Shown here in pieces: positions 46,466 to 56,436 of a stretch of 64,000 bases of DNA (position 1 is the stretch's first letter; the number at the start of each line of letters is the position of its first letter). This stretch comes from Curtobacterium pusillum (lineage in GTDB: Bacteria > Actinomycetota > Actinomycetes > Actinomycetales > Microbacteriaceae). A model generated the notes under the pieces. That model ran no database searches, was not told the DNA's origin, and was given only the letters and a program-made list of their open reading frames with translations. Position numbers and translations under genes: made by a program. Where the stretch lies: NCBI RefSeq assembly GCF_007673235.1, contig NZ_VDZH01000005.1, positions 1-64,000 on the forward strand. The letters are read 5' to 3'.

Positions 46466-47359
46466 CTAGGCCCGGCGTCCCTTCCGCGCTGCGGTGAAGG
46501 CATCGCGTGCGCGGTCGCTCGCGGCTTCGGCGTCGTCGCGGCTGCGCTCGAGGCGTTCGACCTCGGCCGTCGCCGCTGCGAGCGCGCGTTCGAGCTCGGC
46601 GCGACGGTCTTCCGCGGCTTCCAGATCACTCTCCGCGCGGTCGAGCGCGGCATCTGCCTCGCGGGAGGCCGTGCGCGCCTCGGCTTCGGCCTCGCGGGCA
46701 GCCCGGCGCTCCGCCGCCGGGTCGGTCTTCGGCTCGCGTTGCGGCGCCGGCTTCGGTTCCCGTGCGGGAGCAGGCCTGGAGGCGCGGCTCGGCTTCCGGG
46801 AACGGCGCGCCTGGTCGATGGGGATCGGTGGTGCGTCGCTGCCGGACCAGGCATCCGGCACTGCATCGGGATCCGCGAGTGCGCCGTCGAGGTCGACCTC
46901 GTCGAACCCCACGCTCTCGAGCGGCCGGATGAGCAGCCCCGACCGGACGGCGGCTCCGGCGTGCGGATCGGCCATCGCGGCCTCGATCGTCGCTCGCACC
47001 TGGTCGAGCACCGCCCTCGTCACCGGGTGTCCGGCCTGCTCGGCGAGGTCGGCGCCTGCCTGGGCGAGTGCTCCGACGACACCGGACCGCTGCCGGCGGA
47101 GCGTCGCGATCTCCGTCGGGTCGGCGTCCGCCTGGGCCTTCCGCAGTGCGGGTCCGAGGTCGACGGCGTCGTCGAGTGCACCTTCGTCCGCCAGGAGGTC
47201 GATCACCCACGCGGCCGGGGCCGGCTTCCGCAGCGCACCGATCGCCGTCGCGAGGTCGCGGTCGTCCTTCCGGGCCGCGCGCTGCCGTGCGGTCCGCTCG
47301 GCCACGAAGTCCGCGGGCGCGACGAGGAGCAGTTCCCTCGCCACGTCCGCGAACCCCAT
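46466..47359 (-). CDS. Hypothetical protein with C-terminal coiled coil
   Basis: The 297-residue protein has a conserved-looking helical N-terminal region (VAPADFVAERTARQRAARKDDRDLATAIGALRKPAPAAWVIDLLA, about 15-60), a middle with HAGAAVRSGLL, a Pro/Arg/Lys-rich hinge (about 190-220) and a long Ala/Glu/Arg coiled coil to the end (about 222-297). Homologues of unknown function occur in other actinobacteria as far as I recall; no catalytic motif is visible. The ATG at 47359 is chosen; it starts 17 nt after the manD-like stop, so it may be the last gene of the uronate operon. Confidence 0.65.
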   Translation of the reverse strand: MGFADVARELLLVAPADFVAERTARQRAARKDDRDLATAIGALRKPAPAAWVIDLLADEGALDDAVDLGPALRKAQADADPTEIATLRRQRSGVVGALAQAGADLAEQAGHPVTRAVLDQVRATIEAAMADPHAGAAVRSGLLIRPLESVGFDEVDLDGALADPDAVPDAWSGSDAPPIPIDQARRSRKPSRASRPAPAREPKPAPQREPKTDPAAERRAAREAEAEARTASREADAALDRAESDLEAAEDRRAELERALAAATAEVERLERSRDDAEAASDRARDAFTAARKGRRA

Positions 47360-47376
47360 GCGGCCCAGCTTGCCCG

Positions 47377-48729
47377 CTACCAGTCGTGGACGGTTCCGTC
47401 GGCCAGCCGGTTGAAGGGCAGGTAGGCCTGCTCGTACGGGTACTTGCCCGCTTCGTCGACGTCGAGCGAGACCCCGAGGCCCGGCTCGTCGCCGGGGTGC
47501 AGGTACCCATCGGTGAACGTGAACGTCTGCCGGAACACCTGGTTCGTCTTCGGCCCGTGCTGCATGTACTCCTGGATGCCGAAGTTGTGGATCGCGAGCC
47601 CGAGGTGCATCTGCGCCGCGAGGCCCACCGGGGAGATGTCGGTCGGCCCGTGGAACCCGGACTTGATCTGGTACATCGCCGCGTAGTCCATCGTCTTCTT
47701 CAGCGGGCTGATGCCGCCCATGTGCGTGACCGCGCCGCGGACGTAGTCGATGAGCTGGTCGCGGATGATGTCCTTGAAGTCCCAGATCGTGTTGAAGACC
47801 TCGCCGATCGCGAGCGGCGTGGTGGTGTGCTGGCGGACGAGCTTGAGTGCCTCCTGGTTCTCGGCGGGGGTGCAGTCCTCGAGCCAGAACAGGTCGTACG
47901 GCTCGAGCGACTTGCCGAGCTTCGCGGCCTGCAGCGGGGTCATCCGGTGGTGGCCGTCGTGCAGCAGCGGCAGCTCGGGGCCGAACTCGTTGCGGACGGC
48001 CTCGAACACGGTCGGCACGTGCCGCAGGTACGCCCGGGTGTCCCAGTCCTCCATCGCCGGGAACGCCCCACGCTGCGCCGGCTCGAAGTCGTACCGGACG
48101 CCGTCGTTGCCGACCGTGGTCTTGTTCGACGCGATGCCGTAGATGGACTCGAGGCCCGGCACGCCCGTCTGCACGCGGATCGACCGGTAGCCCTCGGCCT
48201 GGTGCTCCCGGATGGAGTCGAACAGCTCCGGCAGTTCCTTGCCCGATGCGTGCCCGTACGCCATCAGCCCGGTGCGGGAGGCCCCGCCGAGCAGCTGGTA
48301 CACGGGCATCCCCGCGACCTTGCCCTTGATGTCCCAGAGCGCCATGTCGACGGCGGCGATCGCGGCCATCGTGACGGGACCCCGGCGCCAGTACGACGAG
48401 CGGTAGAGGAACTGCCACGCGTCCTCGATCCGGCTCGCGTCACGACCGATGAGGAGCGGGACGACGTGTTCGGACAGGTACGCGGCTGCGGCGAGCTCGC
48501 GCCCGTTCAGCGTCGCGTCGCCGAGACCCGTGACACCGTCGACGGTCGTGATCTTCAGCGTGACGAAGTTCCGGTTCGGGCTGGTCACGATGACCTCGGC
48601 GCGCTCGATGAGCTGGCCGCGGTCCGTGGACGCCCACGTGTCCGGGCGGCCGGCGGTCGGGTCGCTCGCGGCACCCGTGTCCGCCGCACCCGGCACCGGG
48701 GCCGCGGGGTTCGTGGTCGTGTCGGTCAT
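47377..48729 (-). CDS. D-mannonate dehydratase (ManD/RspA type, enolase superfamily)
   Basis: This enzyme would dehydrate D-mannonate to 2-keto-3-deoxygluconate. The 450-residue protein carries the barrel signatures [45 protein letters not shown], the metal ligands in [19 protein letters not shown] and AIGEVFNT, and GMSPLKK-like GGISPLKK. About 30 disordered residues precede the usual start. Some RspA-branch members act weakly or on other acids, so activity needs support; the adjacent UxuB-like gene and UxaC favour mannonate. ATGA overlap with the upstream gene indicates coupling. Confidence 0.85.
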   Translation of the reverse strand: MTDTTTNPAAPVPGAADTGAASDPTAGRPDTWASTDRGQLIERAEVIVTSPNRNFVTLKITTVDGVTGLGDATLNGRELAAAAYLSEHVVPLLIGRDASRIEDAWQFLYRSSYWRRGPVTMAAIAAVDMALWDIKGKVAGMPVYQLLGGASRTGLMAYGHASGKELPELFDSIREHQAEGYRSIRVQTGVPGLESIYGIASNKTTVGNDGVRYDFEPAQRGAFPAMEDWDTRAYLRHVPTVFEAVRNEFGPELPLLHDGHHRMTPLQAAKLGKSLEPYDLFWLEDCTPAENQEALKLVRQHTTTPLAIGEVFNTIWDFKDIIRDQLIDYVRGAVTHMGGISPLKKTMDYAAMYQIKSGFHGPTDISPVGLAAQMHLGLAIHNFGIQEYMQHGPKTNQVFRQTFTFTDGYLHPGDEPGLGVSLDVDEAGKYPYEQAYLPFNRLADGTVHDW

Positions 48730-49994
48730 GCGGGGACTCCTTCGTCGGTGCGGGTGGTGGTGCTGGCACGGATGCGGTCGGCGGCGGCCGTCACCGCCGT
48801 CACGGTCGCTTCGGTGTCGAGGTCGGGGGCGATGACGCGCAGTACGTCGTGCAGGTCCGAGTCTGCCCCGGGCGCTCCGGCGTCGCTCACGAACTCGGGT
48901 TGGTCGGTGACGTGCAGCCACCACGCGGCGATCGCGGTCGCGGCTCCGGGACCGATGCCGGCGGACGGGTCGCGGGCGAGCCGGTGCCGGAGCACGTCGA
49001 CGACCCGGACGGGGAGCTTCTCGGAGCCTCCCGACGCGATCTGCCGCAGGGTGTGCCGGATGCGGGGGTTCGCGAACCGGTCGACGAGGGCATCGCGAGC
49101 TGCGGTGATCTCGGCCGAGGGAAGCGGGAGTTCGAGCGCTGCTTCGTCCCAGAGCTGTTCGACGGCCGCGCGGCAGACCGGGTCGCCCATCGCGGACGCG
49201 ACGGTCTCGTGCCCGAGCTGCAGGCCGAGGTACGCGAGCAGGGAGTGCGAACCGTTCAGGAGCCAGAGCTTCCGCTGCTCGTACGGGGTGACGTCGTCGA
49301 CGATGCGGACGCCGGCGGTCTCCCACGACGGCCGGTCGATGTCGTCGAAGGCGTCCTCGAGCACCCACTCCGAGAACGGCTCGGTGACCACGGGCACACG
49401 GTCGCCGTCGAGCGCTCCCGGGAGCGCGGCGAGGTCCGCGACGTCGGCCTCGGTCGTGGCGGGGGTGATCCGGTCCACCATCGACGACGGGAAGGAGACG
49501 TTCGCCTCGATCCACGAGCGCAGTCCGGCGTCGGTGGTGGCTCCGAGGACGGCGTCGCGCAGGACGTCGCCGTTGTGGGTCAGGTTGTCGAGGCTGATCA
49601 GCGCGATCCGGCCGGAGCCGGCGGCACGCCGCGCGTCGAGCCCTGCGACCAGGCGAGCCGGGACGTCGGAACCGGCCCGATAGCCCTGCTCGGTGACCGT
49701 CAGCGTGACGATGGTCGTCTCCGGGGACGCGACCGCGCACCTCCAGGCCGTGTCGTCGCTGCCGGGGTGCGCCGCCACGATCGCGTCGACCACGGCGGCG
49801 TCGTCACCCGACGCGGCACGCGTGACGAGCGTGTACCGGCAGCCCTGGGCGACGAGCGCGTCGGCGACGGCCGGCGAACGACCCGTGAAGGCGGTGATGC
49901 CCCACTCCCCCGCGTGCTGCGTGTACCAGGCGAGGTGGGCACGCGCGAACGCACCCACCCCGAGGTGGACGATGCCGGGTCGGCGATCGGTCAT
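48726..49994 (-). CDS. uxuB: Mannitol dehydrogenase family oxidoreductase (UxuB-like)
   Basis: This long-chain dehydrogenase probably interconverts D-fructuronate and D-mannonate with NAD(H). The 422-residue protein has the N-terminal [19 protein letters not shown] nucleotide-binding start (8-26), [18 protein letters not shown] (the NxxxNG family motif), the catalytic [16 protein letters not shown] stretch (lysine before LWLLNG), and a helical C-domain. Length is slightly short of E. coli UxuB (486). It overlaps both neighbours by 4 bases. The substrate is inferred from ManD and UxaC. Confidence 0.86.
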   Translation of the reverse strand: MTDRRPGIVHLGVGAFARAHLAWYTQHAGEWGITAFTGRSPAVADALVAQGCRYTLVTRAASGDDAAVVDAIVAAHPGSDDTAWRCAVASPETTIVTLTVTEQGYRAGSDVPARLVAGLDARRAAGSGRIALISLDNLTHNGDVLRDAVLGATTDAGLRSWIEANVSFPSSMVDRITPATTEADVADLAALPGALDGDRVPVVTEPFSEWVLEDAFDDIDRPSWETAGVRIVDDVTPYEQRKLWLLNGSHSLLAYLGLQLGHETVASAMGDPVCRAAVEQLWDEAALELPLPSAEITAARDALVDRFANPRIRHTLRQIASGGSEKLPVRVVDVLRHRLARDPSAGIGPGAATAIAAWWLHVTDQPEFVSDAGAPGADSDLHDVLRVIAPDLDTEATVTAVTAAADRIRASTTTRTDEGVPA

Positions 49995-50878
49995 GCCGAC
50001 ACCGGGACGAGGGACTTGAGGTAGGCGAGGTTGTCGGCGGTCCGGGCCTCGAGCGGGAGGTCGGTGGAGAAGTCCTCGATGGTGACCCAGCCGTCGTAGC
50101 CGACCTGGCGCAGGGCGTCGAGGTACTCGGACACCGACGCCTGGCCGGTCCGGAGCGGTGCCCACTCGTTCCGCCAGACGGTGCTGCCGTCGGCCCGGGT
50201 GTCGCCGGAGTCGACCCAGCGGGCGTTCTTCACGTGGGCGTGCGCGAGGTACGGGCCGAGGAGCTCGAACGCCGCGAGGTGGTCCTCCTGCCCCTCGATC
50301 ACGAGGTTCCCGAGGTCGTGGATGACCCCGACGTGCGCCGGGTCGAGGCCGTCCACGAGCCGGAGCGCGGCCGACGCCGAGGGCGTGATCGTCATGTGGT
50401 GCAGCTCGACGAGGGCCTTCACCCCGAGTTCCGTCGCACGGGAGACCGCCCACTCGAGGTCGGCGCGGGTGCGGTCGAAGATCTGCGCGTAGGTCTCCCC
50501 CGTCCGCTCCTTCTCCTGCCGGTACATCGGCATCGAGACGCGGACCTGGCGGGCACCGAGCTCACTCGTCACGCGCAGCATCGTGTCGACGCCGTCGCGG
50601 TTCGACGCCTGCTGGTACCCGCCGATGCCGGAGTACTCGAGCCCGGCGGCGTCGGTGATGCGGGCGATCTCACCGATGTTGTCCTCGATGCCGGTGAACT
50701 GCCACGTCGAGTTGTTGCCAGCCCAGAACGAGCGGCCGCTCGGCACCTCGGCGCCGTCGGCCGGGCGGTCGTCGACGATGCGCCACTCGATGCCGTCCCA
50801 GCCCTGCTCGGCCAGCGTCGAGGCGGCCTGCGACGGGGTCCAGTCGGGGGTGGACGCGGTGAACACGGAGAACTTCAT
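49991..50878 (-). CDS. Sugar phosphate isomerase/epimerase family protein (TIM barrel)
   Basis: The 295-residue protein belongs to the AP-endonuclease-2-like xylose isomerase barrel superfamily. Metal-binding residues are visible: Glu in ALVELHHMTITPS, Asp/His in VGVIHDLGNLVIEG, His in YLAHAHVKNARW and Glu in WVTIEDFST. Start MKFSVFTASTPDWTPSQAA is typical. The substrate is unknown; with the uronate genes it probably epimerises or isomerises a sugar acid or keto-sugar. ATGA overlaps with both flanking genes place it firmly in the operon. Confidence 0.85.
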   Translation of the reverse strand: MKFSVFTASTPDWTPSQAASTLAEQGWDGIEWRIVDDRPADGAEVPSGRSFWAGNNSTWQFTGIEDNIGEIARITDAAGLEYSGIGGYQQASNRDGVDTMLRVTSELGARQVRVSMPMYRQEKERTGETYAQIFDRTRADLEWAVSRATELGVKALVELHHMTITPSASAALRLVDGLDPAHVGVIHDLGNLVIEGQEDHLAAFELLGPYLAHAHVKNARWVDSGDTRADGSTVWRNEWAPLRTGQASVSEYLDALRQVGYDGWVTIEDFSTDLPLEARTADNLAYLKSLVPVSA

Positions 50879-52065
50879 CGGTTGGCTCCTTCTGCTGCGT
50901 GTGCGCCGACGACGGGGACGACGTCGTCGTAGGCGCCCTCGATCACGTCGTCGATCCGGACGGGCTTGCCGAGCGTCGCGCTGACGTAGAGGCCGCGGAC
51001 GGTGGCGAGGGACACGAGGGCTGCGTCGACGGTCACGCCGGGGTCACGACCCTCGCGGATCGCGGCGACGATGTCGGTGTACTGCCGTCCGTGTCCGGCG
51101 GCGAAGTGGTCGGGCTCGGCCGGGCCGCCGACGACGTGCTCCGGCGGGACGACCTGGTCCTTGTGGTCGACCGCTCCCTCGACCGCAGAGGCGTTCGAGG
51201 TCGTCGAGGCGGACTCGAGCGTCGCGCTGTCGGGTGCGATGTGGAAGTAGGCGAGCCGGTCGTCGTCGACGATCGCGGACCCGTGCGTGCCGTACACGGC
51301 GTAGCGGGCGGAGAGGCCCGGGTACGCCGCGGTCGTGCAGTGGATGACCCCGAGCGCCCCGCCGGCGAACCGGACGGTGGCGACGGCGGTGTCCTCGACC
51401 TCGATGCGGTCGTGCGCGAGCAGCCCGGTCTGCGCTGAGATCTCCACCGGTCGACCGAGTGCCCAGACGAGCAGGTCGACGGTGTGCACGCCCTGGTTCA
51501 TCACCGCACCGCCGCCGTCGAGGGCCCAGGTGCCGCGCCAGTCGCCGGAGTCGTAGTAGCCCTGCGACCGGTACCAGGCGACGCTCGCCAGGCCCGAGGT
51601 CACCGTGCCGAACCCGCCGTCGTGGGCGGCTGCCGCGACGGCGGCGGACGCCGGGTCGAAGCGGTGCTGGCTGATGACGCTCGTCACCAGGCCGCGGTCA
51701 CGGGCAGCAGTGGCCAGCGACGCGATCTGCCGGGCGCGCGGCATGGTGGTGTCGAGCGGCTTCTCGATGACGACGTGCTTGCCCGCGGCCAAGGCGGCCT
51801 CGGCGAGCTGCACGTGCATGCCGGACGGCGAGCAGATCGCGACGACGTCGATGTCGGTCTGCGCGATCGCTTCCTCGATGGTCTCGGTGGTGATCGGGCG
51901 CGCCACGCCCATCGCCTCGATCTCGTCGGCGGCGCTCGTGGCCGCGGCGGGGACGGCGTCGACGAGGGCGACGACCTGCAGGTCCGGGTGGTGGACGGCG
52001 ACCTTGGCGTGGTGGCGTCCGATGACGCCGGCGCCGACGACTGCCAACTTCAGTGGGGTGGTCAT
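50875..52065 (-). CDS. Gfo/Idh/MocA family oxidoreductase
   Basis: The 396-residue NAD(P)-dependent dehydrogenase has the Rossmann motif KLAVVGAGVIGRHHAKV (6-22), the family EKPLDTT (lysine near 98), and the C-terminal sheet domain with GGGAVMNQGVHTVDLLVWALG (catalytic Asp/His). The substrate may be a sugar or inositol-like intermediate. Its close fit between two epimerase genes recalls keto-sugar routes where oxidation, epimerisation and reduction alternate. The start at 52065 overlaps the previous stop by 4 bases, and its stop overlaps the next start. Confidence 0.88.
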   Translation of the reverse strand: MTTPLKLAVVGAGVIGRHHAKVAVHHPDLQVVALVDAVPAAATSAADEIEAMGVARPITTETIEEAIAQTDIDVVAICSPSGMHVQLAEAALAAGKHVVIEKPLDTTMPRARQIASLATAARDRGLVTSVISQHRFDPASAAVAAAAHDGGFGTVTSGLASVAWYRSQGYYDSGDWRGTWALDGGGAVMNQGVHTVDLLVWALGRPVEISAQTGLLAHDRIEVEDTAVATVRFAGGALGVIHCTTAAYPGLSARYAVYGTHGSAIVDDDRLAYFHIAPDSATLESASTTSNASAVEGAVDHKDQVVPPEHVVGGPAEPDHFAAGHGRQYTDIVAAIREGRDPGVTVDAALVSLATVRGLYVSATLGKPVRIDDVIEGAYDDVVPVVGAHAAEGANR

Positions 52066-52898
52066 CGCAGGGTGACTCCGATCTGGTCGGTGAGGGTCCG
52101 GAAGGCGCGGCCGGCGCGACCGAAGGCCGCGGGACCGGAGAACCCGCCGAGGTGGGTGAAGTCGCTGAGGTGCGGCTCGAGGGAGGCGTAGCCGGAGTAC
52201 CCGGCGTCGCGGAGCGCGGTGAGCGTCTCGAGGAGCTCGCCGTCGCCCTCGCCCGCGGGTACCACGGAGGAGTCGGTGGCGAGAGCGTCCTTGACCTGCA
52301 GGTAGTCGACGTAGGGCGCGAGCCGGGCCCAGCCGTCGGTGAACGGCTTGACGCCGCACTGCACGTAGTTCGCGTTGTCCCACGCCAGGCGGAGCGCCGA
52401 GGACCCGACGCTCTCGACGATGTCGAGCACGCGCTCCGGGACGTCGCCGTAGATGTCCTTCTCGTTCTCGTGCAGCAGCGTGACGCCTTCGCGCTCTGCG
52501 AGGTCGGCCAGGGCGCGCATCCGCACGAGCACGTCGTCGCGGACGGCCTCGGGCGCGCGGCCCTCGAAGTAGAACGAGAAGATCCGGATGTTCGTGGTGC
52601 CGAGCGCGTGTGCGGCGGCGATCGCGCGGCCGAGTCGCTCGACCTCGTGCTCGACGGGCTCGTCGACGGCGACCTTGCCGATCGGTGAGGCGATCGCGGA
52701 GACGGTCTGCCCGCGTTCCTGGAACAGGCGGTGCAGGCCGGCGCGCTGGTCCTCGTCGAGATCGACGACGTTCACGCCCCAGGCGCTGCGGACCTCGATG
52801 GCGCTGGCTCCCAGCGCCTGGAGGACCGCGACCTGGATCGCGGGATCGGCGTCGATCTCGTCGCCGAAACCGGAGAGCTCCCAACTGAGCTGGGTCAT
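52062..52898 (-). CDS. Sugar phosphate isomerase/epimerase family protein (TIM barrel)
   Basis: The 278-residue TIM-barrel protein has the metal-site elements TLLHENEKDIYGDVP (Glu), LRLAWDNANYVQCG (Asp), VDYLQVKDA and YASLEPHLSDF (Glu). The N-terminus LSWELSGFGDEIDADPAIQVAVL is characteristic of one branch with unknown substrate. AAGGGA just upstream decides the ATG at 52898. It is separated from the permease genes by about 100 nt holding a family-A palindrome, so it may begin a second translation unit or be partly uncoupled from the transporter genes. Confidence 0.86.
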   Translation of the reverse strand: MTQLSWELSGFGDEIDADPAIQVAVLQALGASAIEVRSAWGVNVVDLDEDQRAGLHRLFQERGQTVSAIASPIGKVAVDEPVEHEVERLGRAIAAAHALGTTNIRIFSFYFEGRAPEAVRDDVLVRMRALADLAEREGVTLLHENEKDIYGDVPERVLDIVESVGSSALRLAWDNANYVQCGVKPFTDGWARLAPYVDYLQVKDALATDSSVVPAGEGDGELLETLTALRDAGYSGYASLEPHLSDFTHLGGFSGPAAFGRAGRAFRTLTDQIGVTLR

Positions 52899-52928
52899 TG
52901 CATTCCCTTCGTGGTGACCGGAAGACCA

Positions 52929-52968
52929 GCCTGGCGGCGCGGGGCGGGCTGGCACCGCGCCTCCAGGC
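52929..52968. repeat. Family-A palindrome, copy 7 (within the operon)
   Basis: Arms GCCTGGCGGCGCGG (52929-52942) and CCGCGCCTCCAGGC (52955-52968) pair with one mismatch. It is the only full copy between genes of one operon, between the permease stop and the epimerase start, where it could reduce downstream expression or mark an mRNA processing point. Confidence 0.87.
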
Positions 52969-53000
52969 AGTCTGTGGAGAGTTCGGCAGACTCCACAGCG

Positions 53001-53954
53001 CTACTTGACGGAACCGGCGGTGAGACCGCCGACCAGGTAGCGCTGGAAGATCAGGTAGAGGGCGACGACCGGTACGGCGCAGACGATGGACGCGGCCATC
53101 ATCTGGCCGTAGATCGGGACGGCCCCGCCCTCCTGGGTGGTGCCGAGCACCTGCAGGACCACGGCCACGGTGCGCGTGTTCGGGGTGGTCATGATCGTCG
53201 AGAACAGGACGTCGTTCCAGCCGAGCAGGAACGCGAAGATCGCCGACACGACGATGCCCGGCCACGACAGCGGCAGGACGATCTTCGTGAGGATCTTCGT
53301 CGATGAGGCGCCGTCGATGCGGGCGGCTTCCTCCAGTTCCTTCGGCAGGCCACGGAGGTACGTGACCATCACCCAGGTCGAGAACGGCAGGGCGAACGTC
53401 AGGTACGTGACGAACAGGCCCCAGCGCGTCCCGATGATCTGCACGCCGGTCGCGCTCGCGATGTTCGAGAACACCACGAACACGGGCAGGAGCAGCAGGG
53501 TGCCGGGGATGGACTGCAGCGCGAGCAGTCCGCGCAGGAACGTCAGGCGTCCGAGGAACCGGAAGCGGACGAGGACGTAGGCGGTGGACACGGCGAGCGC
53601 GGCGCTCGCGACGGCGACGGCACCGGCGGTCAGGATGCTGTTGACCAGCCCGGACCCGAGCGCGACCGTCGACCAGATGTTGACGTAGTTCGACAGGGTG
53701 AACTCGGACGGGAAGTACTCGCCGCGGGCGACCGCGACGTCGGAGTTCACCGAGCCGAACAGGATGTAGAGCACCGGGACCGCGATGAACGCGATGATGA
53801 CGGCGATCACGGTCACGAGCAGCCAGCGCGGCAGGAGCCGGGTGACGTCCGTGTCGTAGGGGCGCTTGTGCCGACGGCCGCGGTCGCCGGCGGTGATGCT
53901 CTCGGTCAGCGTCGCCGTGGGACGGGTCCGCGTGGAGGTGGTGAAGGCGCTCAT
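53001..53954 (-). CDS. ABC sugar transporter permease (MalG type)
   Basis: The 317-residue membrane protein has six predicted helices and the EAA loop EEAARIDGASSTKILTKIVLPLSWPGI (about 220-246) that contacts the ATPase. The cytoplasmic N-terminus is about 45 residues. The partner permease and a binding protein precede it. Its ATG overlaps the previous stop (ATGA). No ATPase gene follows, so a shared MsmK/UgpC-type ATPase from elsewhere is expected. The cargo is probably a uronate or uronate-containing oligosaccharide, by context only. Confidence 0.92.
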   Translation of the reverse strand: MSAFTTSTRTRPTATLTESITAGDRGRRHKRPYDTDVTRLLPRWLLVTVIAVIIAFIAVPVLYILFGSVNSDVAVARGEYFPSEFTLSNYVNIWSTVALGSGLVNSILTAGAVAVASAALAVSTAYVLVRFRFLGRLTFLRGLLALQSIPGTLLLLPVFVVFSNIASATGVQIIGTRWGLFVTYLTFALPFSTWVMVTYLRGLPKELEEAARIDGASSTKILTKIVLPLSWPGIVVSAIFAFLLGWNDVLFSTIMTTPNTRTVAVVLQVLGTTQEGGAVPIYGQMMAASIVCAVPVVALYLIFQRYLVGGLTAGSVK

Positions 53955-54982
53955 GCTCGGGCTCCGTCGATGTCGGCGGCAGCGGCCGGGGTCGCTGCGG
54001 CGAGGGTGCGCCGGTCGGCACGGCGCTGCTTCCGGTTGGGGCCGGCGTCGTCACCGGTGTCGAGCTTGACGGCCCGGAGGTAGACGAACAGCGGGATGGC
54101 GACGATCACGAGCGAGCAGATCGCCATCGCCGCGGACAGGCCGAAGCGGAACGACTGGAAGCTGGCGATGTACGTCAGGACGGGCATCACCTCGACGCTC
54201 GACGGCAACGGGATGCCGAAGAGCACGAACGGCAGGGTGAAGTTGTTGATGTTGTGCAGGATCGAGATGATGATCGCGAGCGACAGCGGTCCGCGCAGGT
54301 ACGGGAAGATGATGTAGCGCAGCTTCGCCCACCAGGTCACCCCGTCGAGGGCGGCGGCCTCGTGCACCTCGTTGTCGACGGCCTGCAGTCCGGCGAGGGA
54401 GAGCAGGTAGACGAACGGCCAGCTCGTCCAGATCATCACGCCGGCGAGCGCCCAGTACGACGCCGAGCCGTTCAGCCAGAGCACGTCGGTGTGCAGGATC
54501 GAGTTCACGACGCCCTGCGGCTGGAGCATGGTCCGGAAGAACGTGCCGACGACGAACGCCGGGAGCACGTACGGGATGAGGTAGATCGACCGGACGAGTC
54601 CGCGGCCGGGGAACCGGTTCTGCGTGGAGATCGCCGCGGCGACCCCGATCGGCACGGTGACCGCGGTGACGAGCACCGACAGCGACACCGAGATCCAGAT
54701 CGAGTGGAGCAGCGGCGAGTCGGTGAAGGCCTCGGCGAAGTTCTGGAACCCGATGAACGGGGCGCTGAACCACTGGCGCAGCGTGTACTGGTCGAGGTCG
54801 AGCATCGCGATGTACACGCCCACCAGGAGCGGCACGACGATGACGGCGAGCATGAGGACGCCGCCGGGCAGGAGCATCCAGAGCGGACGTTCGCGCTTGT
54901 ACAGCGGGGTCTTCCCGTGCGGCCGCACCTCGCGGCCGTGCTGCTCGCCCGCACGCGGTGCGGGGGTCTGGACCTGCGTCAT
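53951..54982 (-). CDS. ABC sugar transporter permease (MalF type)
   Basis: The 343-residue protein has six main helices, beginning with WMLLPGGVLMLAVIVVPLLVGVYIAM (about 35-60), and the EAA loop EAAALDGVTWWAKLRYIIFPYLRG. A basic, Ala-rich C-terminal tail follows the last helix. Its ATG shares one base with the binding-protein stop (TGATG), a sign of reinitiation. It forms the heterodimer core of the importer with the next permease. Confidence 0.92.
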   Translation of the reverse strand: MTQVQTPAPRAGEQHGREVRPHGKTPLYKRERPLWMLLPGGVLMLAVIVVPLLVGVYIAMLDLDQYTLRQWFSAPFIGFQNFAEAFTDSPLLHSIWISVSLSVLVTAVTVPIGVAAAISTQNRFPGRGLVRSIYLIPYVLPAFVVGTFFRTMLQPQGVVNSILHTDVLWLNGSASYWALAGVMIWTSWPFVYLLSLAGLQAVDNEVHEAAALDGVTWWAKLRYIIFPYLRGPLSLAIIISILHNINNFTLPFVLFGIPLPSSVEVMPVLTYIASFQSFRFGLSAAMAICSLVIVAIPLFVYLRAVKLDTGDDAGPNRKQRRADRRTLAAATPAAAADIDGARA

Positions 54983-56340
54983 CACAGGCCTCCGTTCTTC
55001 TGCCGGTCGAGCGTGGACTGGGCGTCCTTCTGGGCGTCCTGCAGACGCTTCCGGAGCTGGTCGTCGGTCACCTCGCCGCTCTTCAGCGACGGGATGGACT
55101 GGACGACGACGTCCACGAGCGAGAGCTGGATGTCCGACCAGGCACCGGTGAAGGCGGTCGGCTTCGAGAGCTTCCCGGCGTCGATGATCGGCTTGAGCTG
55201 CGGGTTCGCCGCCGCGAGCTGGGCCGCGGCGTCGGTGTTCGTCGGCAGGTTGCCGAAGAGCTTGTAGTACTCGAGCTGGGCCTTCGGCGTGCTGAGCTGC
55301 TTGATGAAGTCGAACGACAGGTCCTGCTTCTTCCCGTAGTCGGCCACCACCCAGTTGTCGCCGGAGAGGATGCTCGCGGCCTCGATGCCGTCGGCCGGCC
55401 GTTCGTCGGCTCCCGGTGGGACCGTCGGGAGCAGGGCGAACTCGTACTTGCCGTCCACGGGGGTGTTCTTGAACGAGTTGATCGCGGTGGTCGTCGTCAT
55501 CGGGAAGAACGCGGCCTTCCCCTCGGTGAACTGCGCGAGGGCCTGGGCGTTGTTCCACCCGATCGCGGCCTTGTCGACGACGCCGTCCTTGGTGACCCAG
55601 TCGAAGTAGGTGCGGTAGGCGTTCTGGACGGCCTTCGTGTCGATCTCGGCCTTGCCGTCCTTCGACACGATCGTGTTGCCGGCGTTCTGCGCCATGCCCC
55701 AGACGAACTTCCATGGGTCGAAGCCGTCCGCGTAGGCGATCGCCATACCGTGCCGGTCACCCGTGGTGGTGGCCTTCGCGTCCGCGGTGAGCTCGTCCCA
55801 GGTGGTGGGCATCGAGTCGATCCCGGCGTCGGCGAGCAGGTCCTTGTTCACGGCCATCACGAACGGACGGCTGGCGAACGGGATGCCGATCTGCTTCGAG
55901 CTGCTCGGACCCGAGATGCCGAAGGACGCAGGGTCGAACTGGTCCTTGCCGCCGACCGCCTTCCAGTCCTTCGAGTCCATCTCGACGAAGGCGCCGGTGG
56001 CGTACGCGGTGGGGGTGAACGTGCTGCCGATGGCGTACACGTCGGGGCCCTGCCCGGAGATGACGCTCGTCTGGATGGCCGTCAACTCCTCCTGCGCGGA
56101 GGAGTACGTCTCCCACTGGACCTTCGCCCCGGTGGTGCGCTGGAACTCGGCGGCGACGTCCTGCTGCCACTGCTTGCGTTCCTTGGGGTAGGTGGTGTCC
56201 GCGCCCATCATGACGCGGAGGGTGTTCGGGTCGTCGCCGCTGCCGTTCACCACGGCGCACCCCTGCAGGGACAGCGCGGTGAGGGCGACCACGGCCACGG
56301 CACCGATCAGGGTGCGTGTCCTGAGTCTTCCTGTGCTCAT
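54982..56340 (-). CDS. ABC transporter sugar-binding lipoprotein
   Basis: The 452-residue protein has a basic N-terminus, hydrophobic stretch and lipobox LQGC (Cys28), so it is an extracytoplasmic lipoprotein. The fold is family 1 solute-binding (TLRVMMGADTTYPKERKQW, GPDVYAIGSTFTP, IPFASRPFVMAVNKDLLADAG). It is the first gene of the uronate operon and lies divergent to lacI-type regulator gene, sharing a symmetric operator. The ligand is unknown; glucuronate, galacturonate or short uronides are likely by context. ATG at 56340. Confidence 0.92.
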   Translation of the reverse strand: MSTGRLRTRTLIGAVAVVALTALSLQGCAVVNGSGDDPNTLRVMMGADTTYPKERKQWQQDVAAEFQRTTGAKVQWETYSSAQEELTAIQTSVISGQGPDVYAIGSTFTPTAYATGAFVEMDSKDWKAVGGKDQFDPASFGISGPSSSKQIGIPFASRPFVMAVNKDLLADAGIDSMPTTWDELTADAKATTTGDRHGMAIAYADGFDPWKFVWGMAQNAGNTIVSKDGKAEIDTKAVQNAYRTYFDWVTKDGVVDKAAIGWNNAQALAQFTEGKAAFFPMTTTTAINSFKNTPVDGKYEFALLPTVPPGADERPADGIEAASILSGDNWVVADYGKKQDLSFDFIKQLSTPKAQLEYYKLFGNLPTNTDAAAQLAAANPQLKPIIDAGKLSKPTAFTGAWSDIQLSLVDVVVQSIPSLKSGEVTDDQLRKRLQDAQKDAQSTLDRQKNGGL

Positions 56341-56436
56341 GCGGGGGTTTCCTCCTCGAGACCTCCTCCCGGGAGCGACGCTGCGTCCCGGGTGCCGGGT
56401 GGTCGTGCCCCCGGCGTGACACCACTGTTCCCGTCA

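Noticed and set aside
46776..46790. A family-A half arm within the coiled-coil protein gene
   Set aside because: Single arm without a partner inside coding sequence; too short to call a repeat copy.
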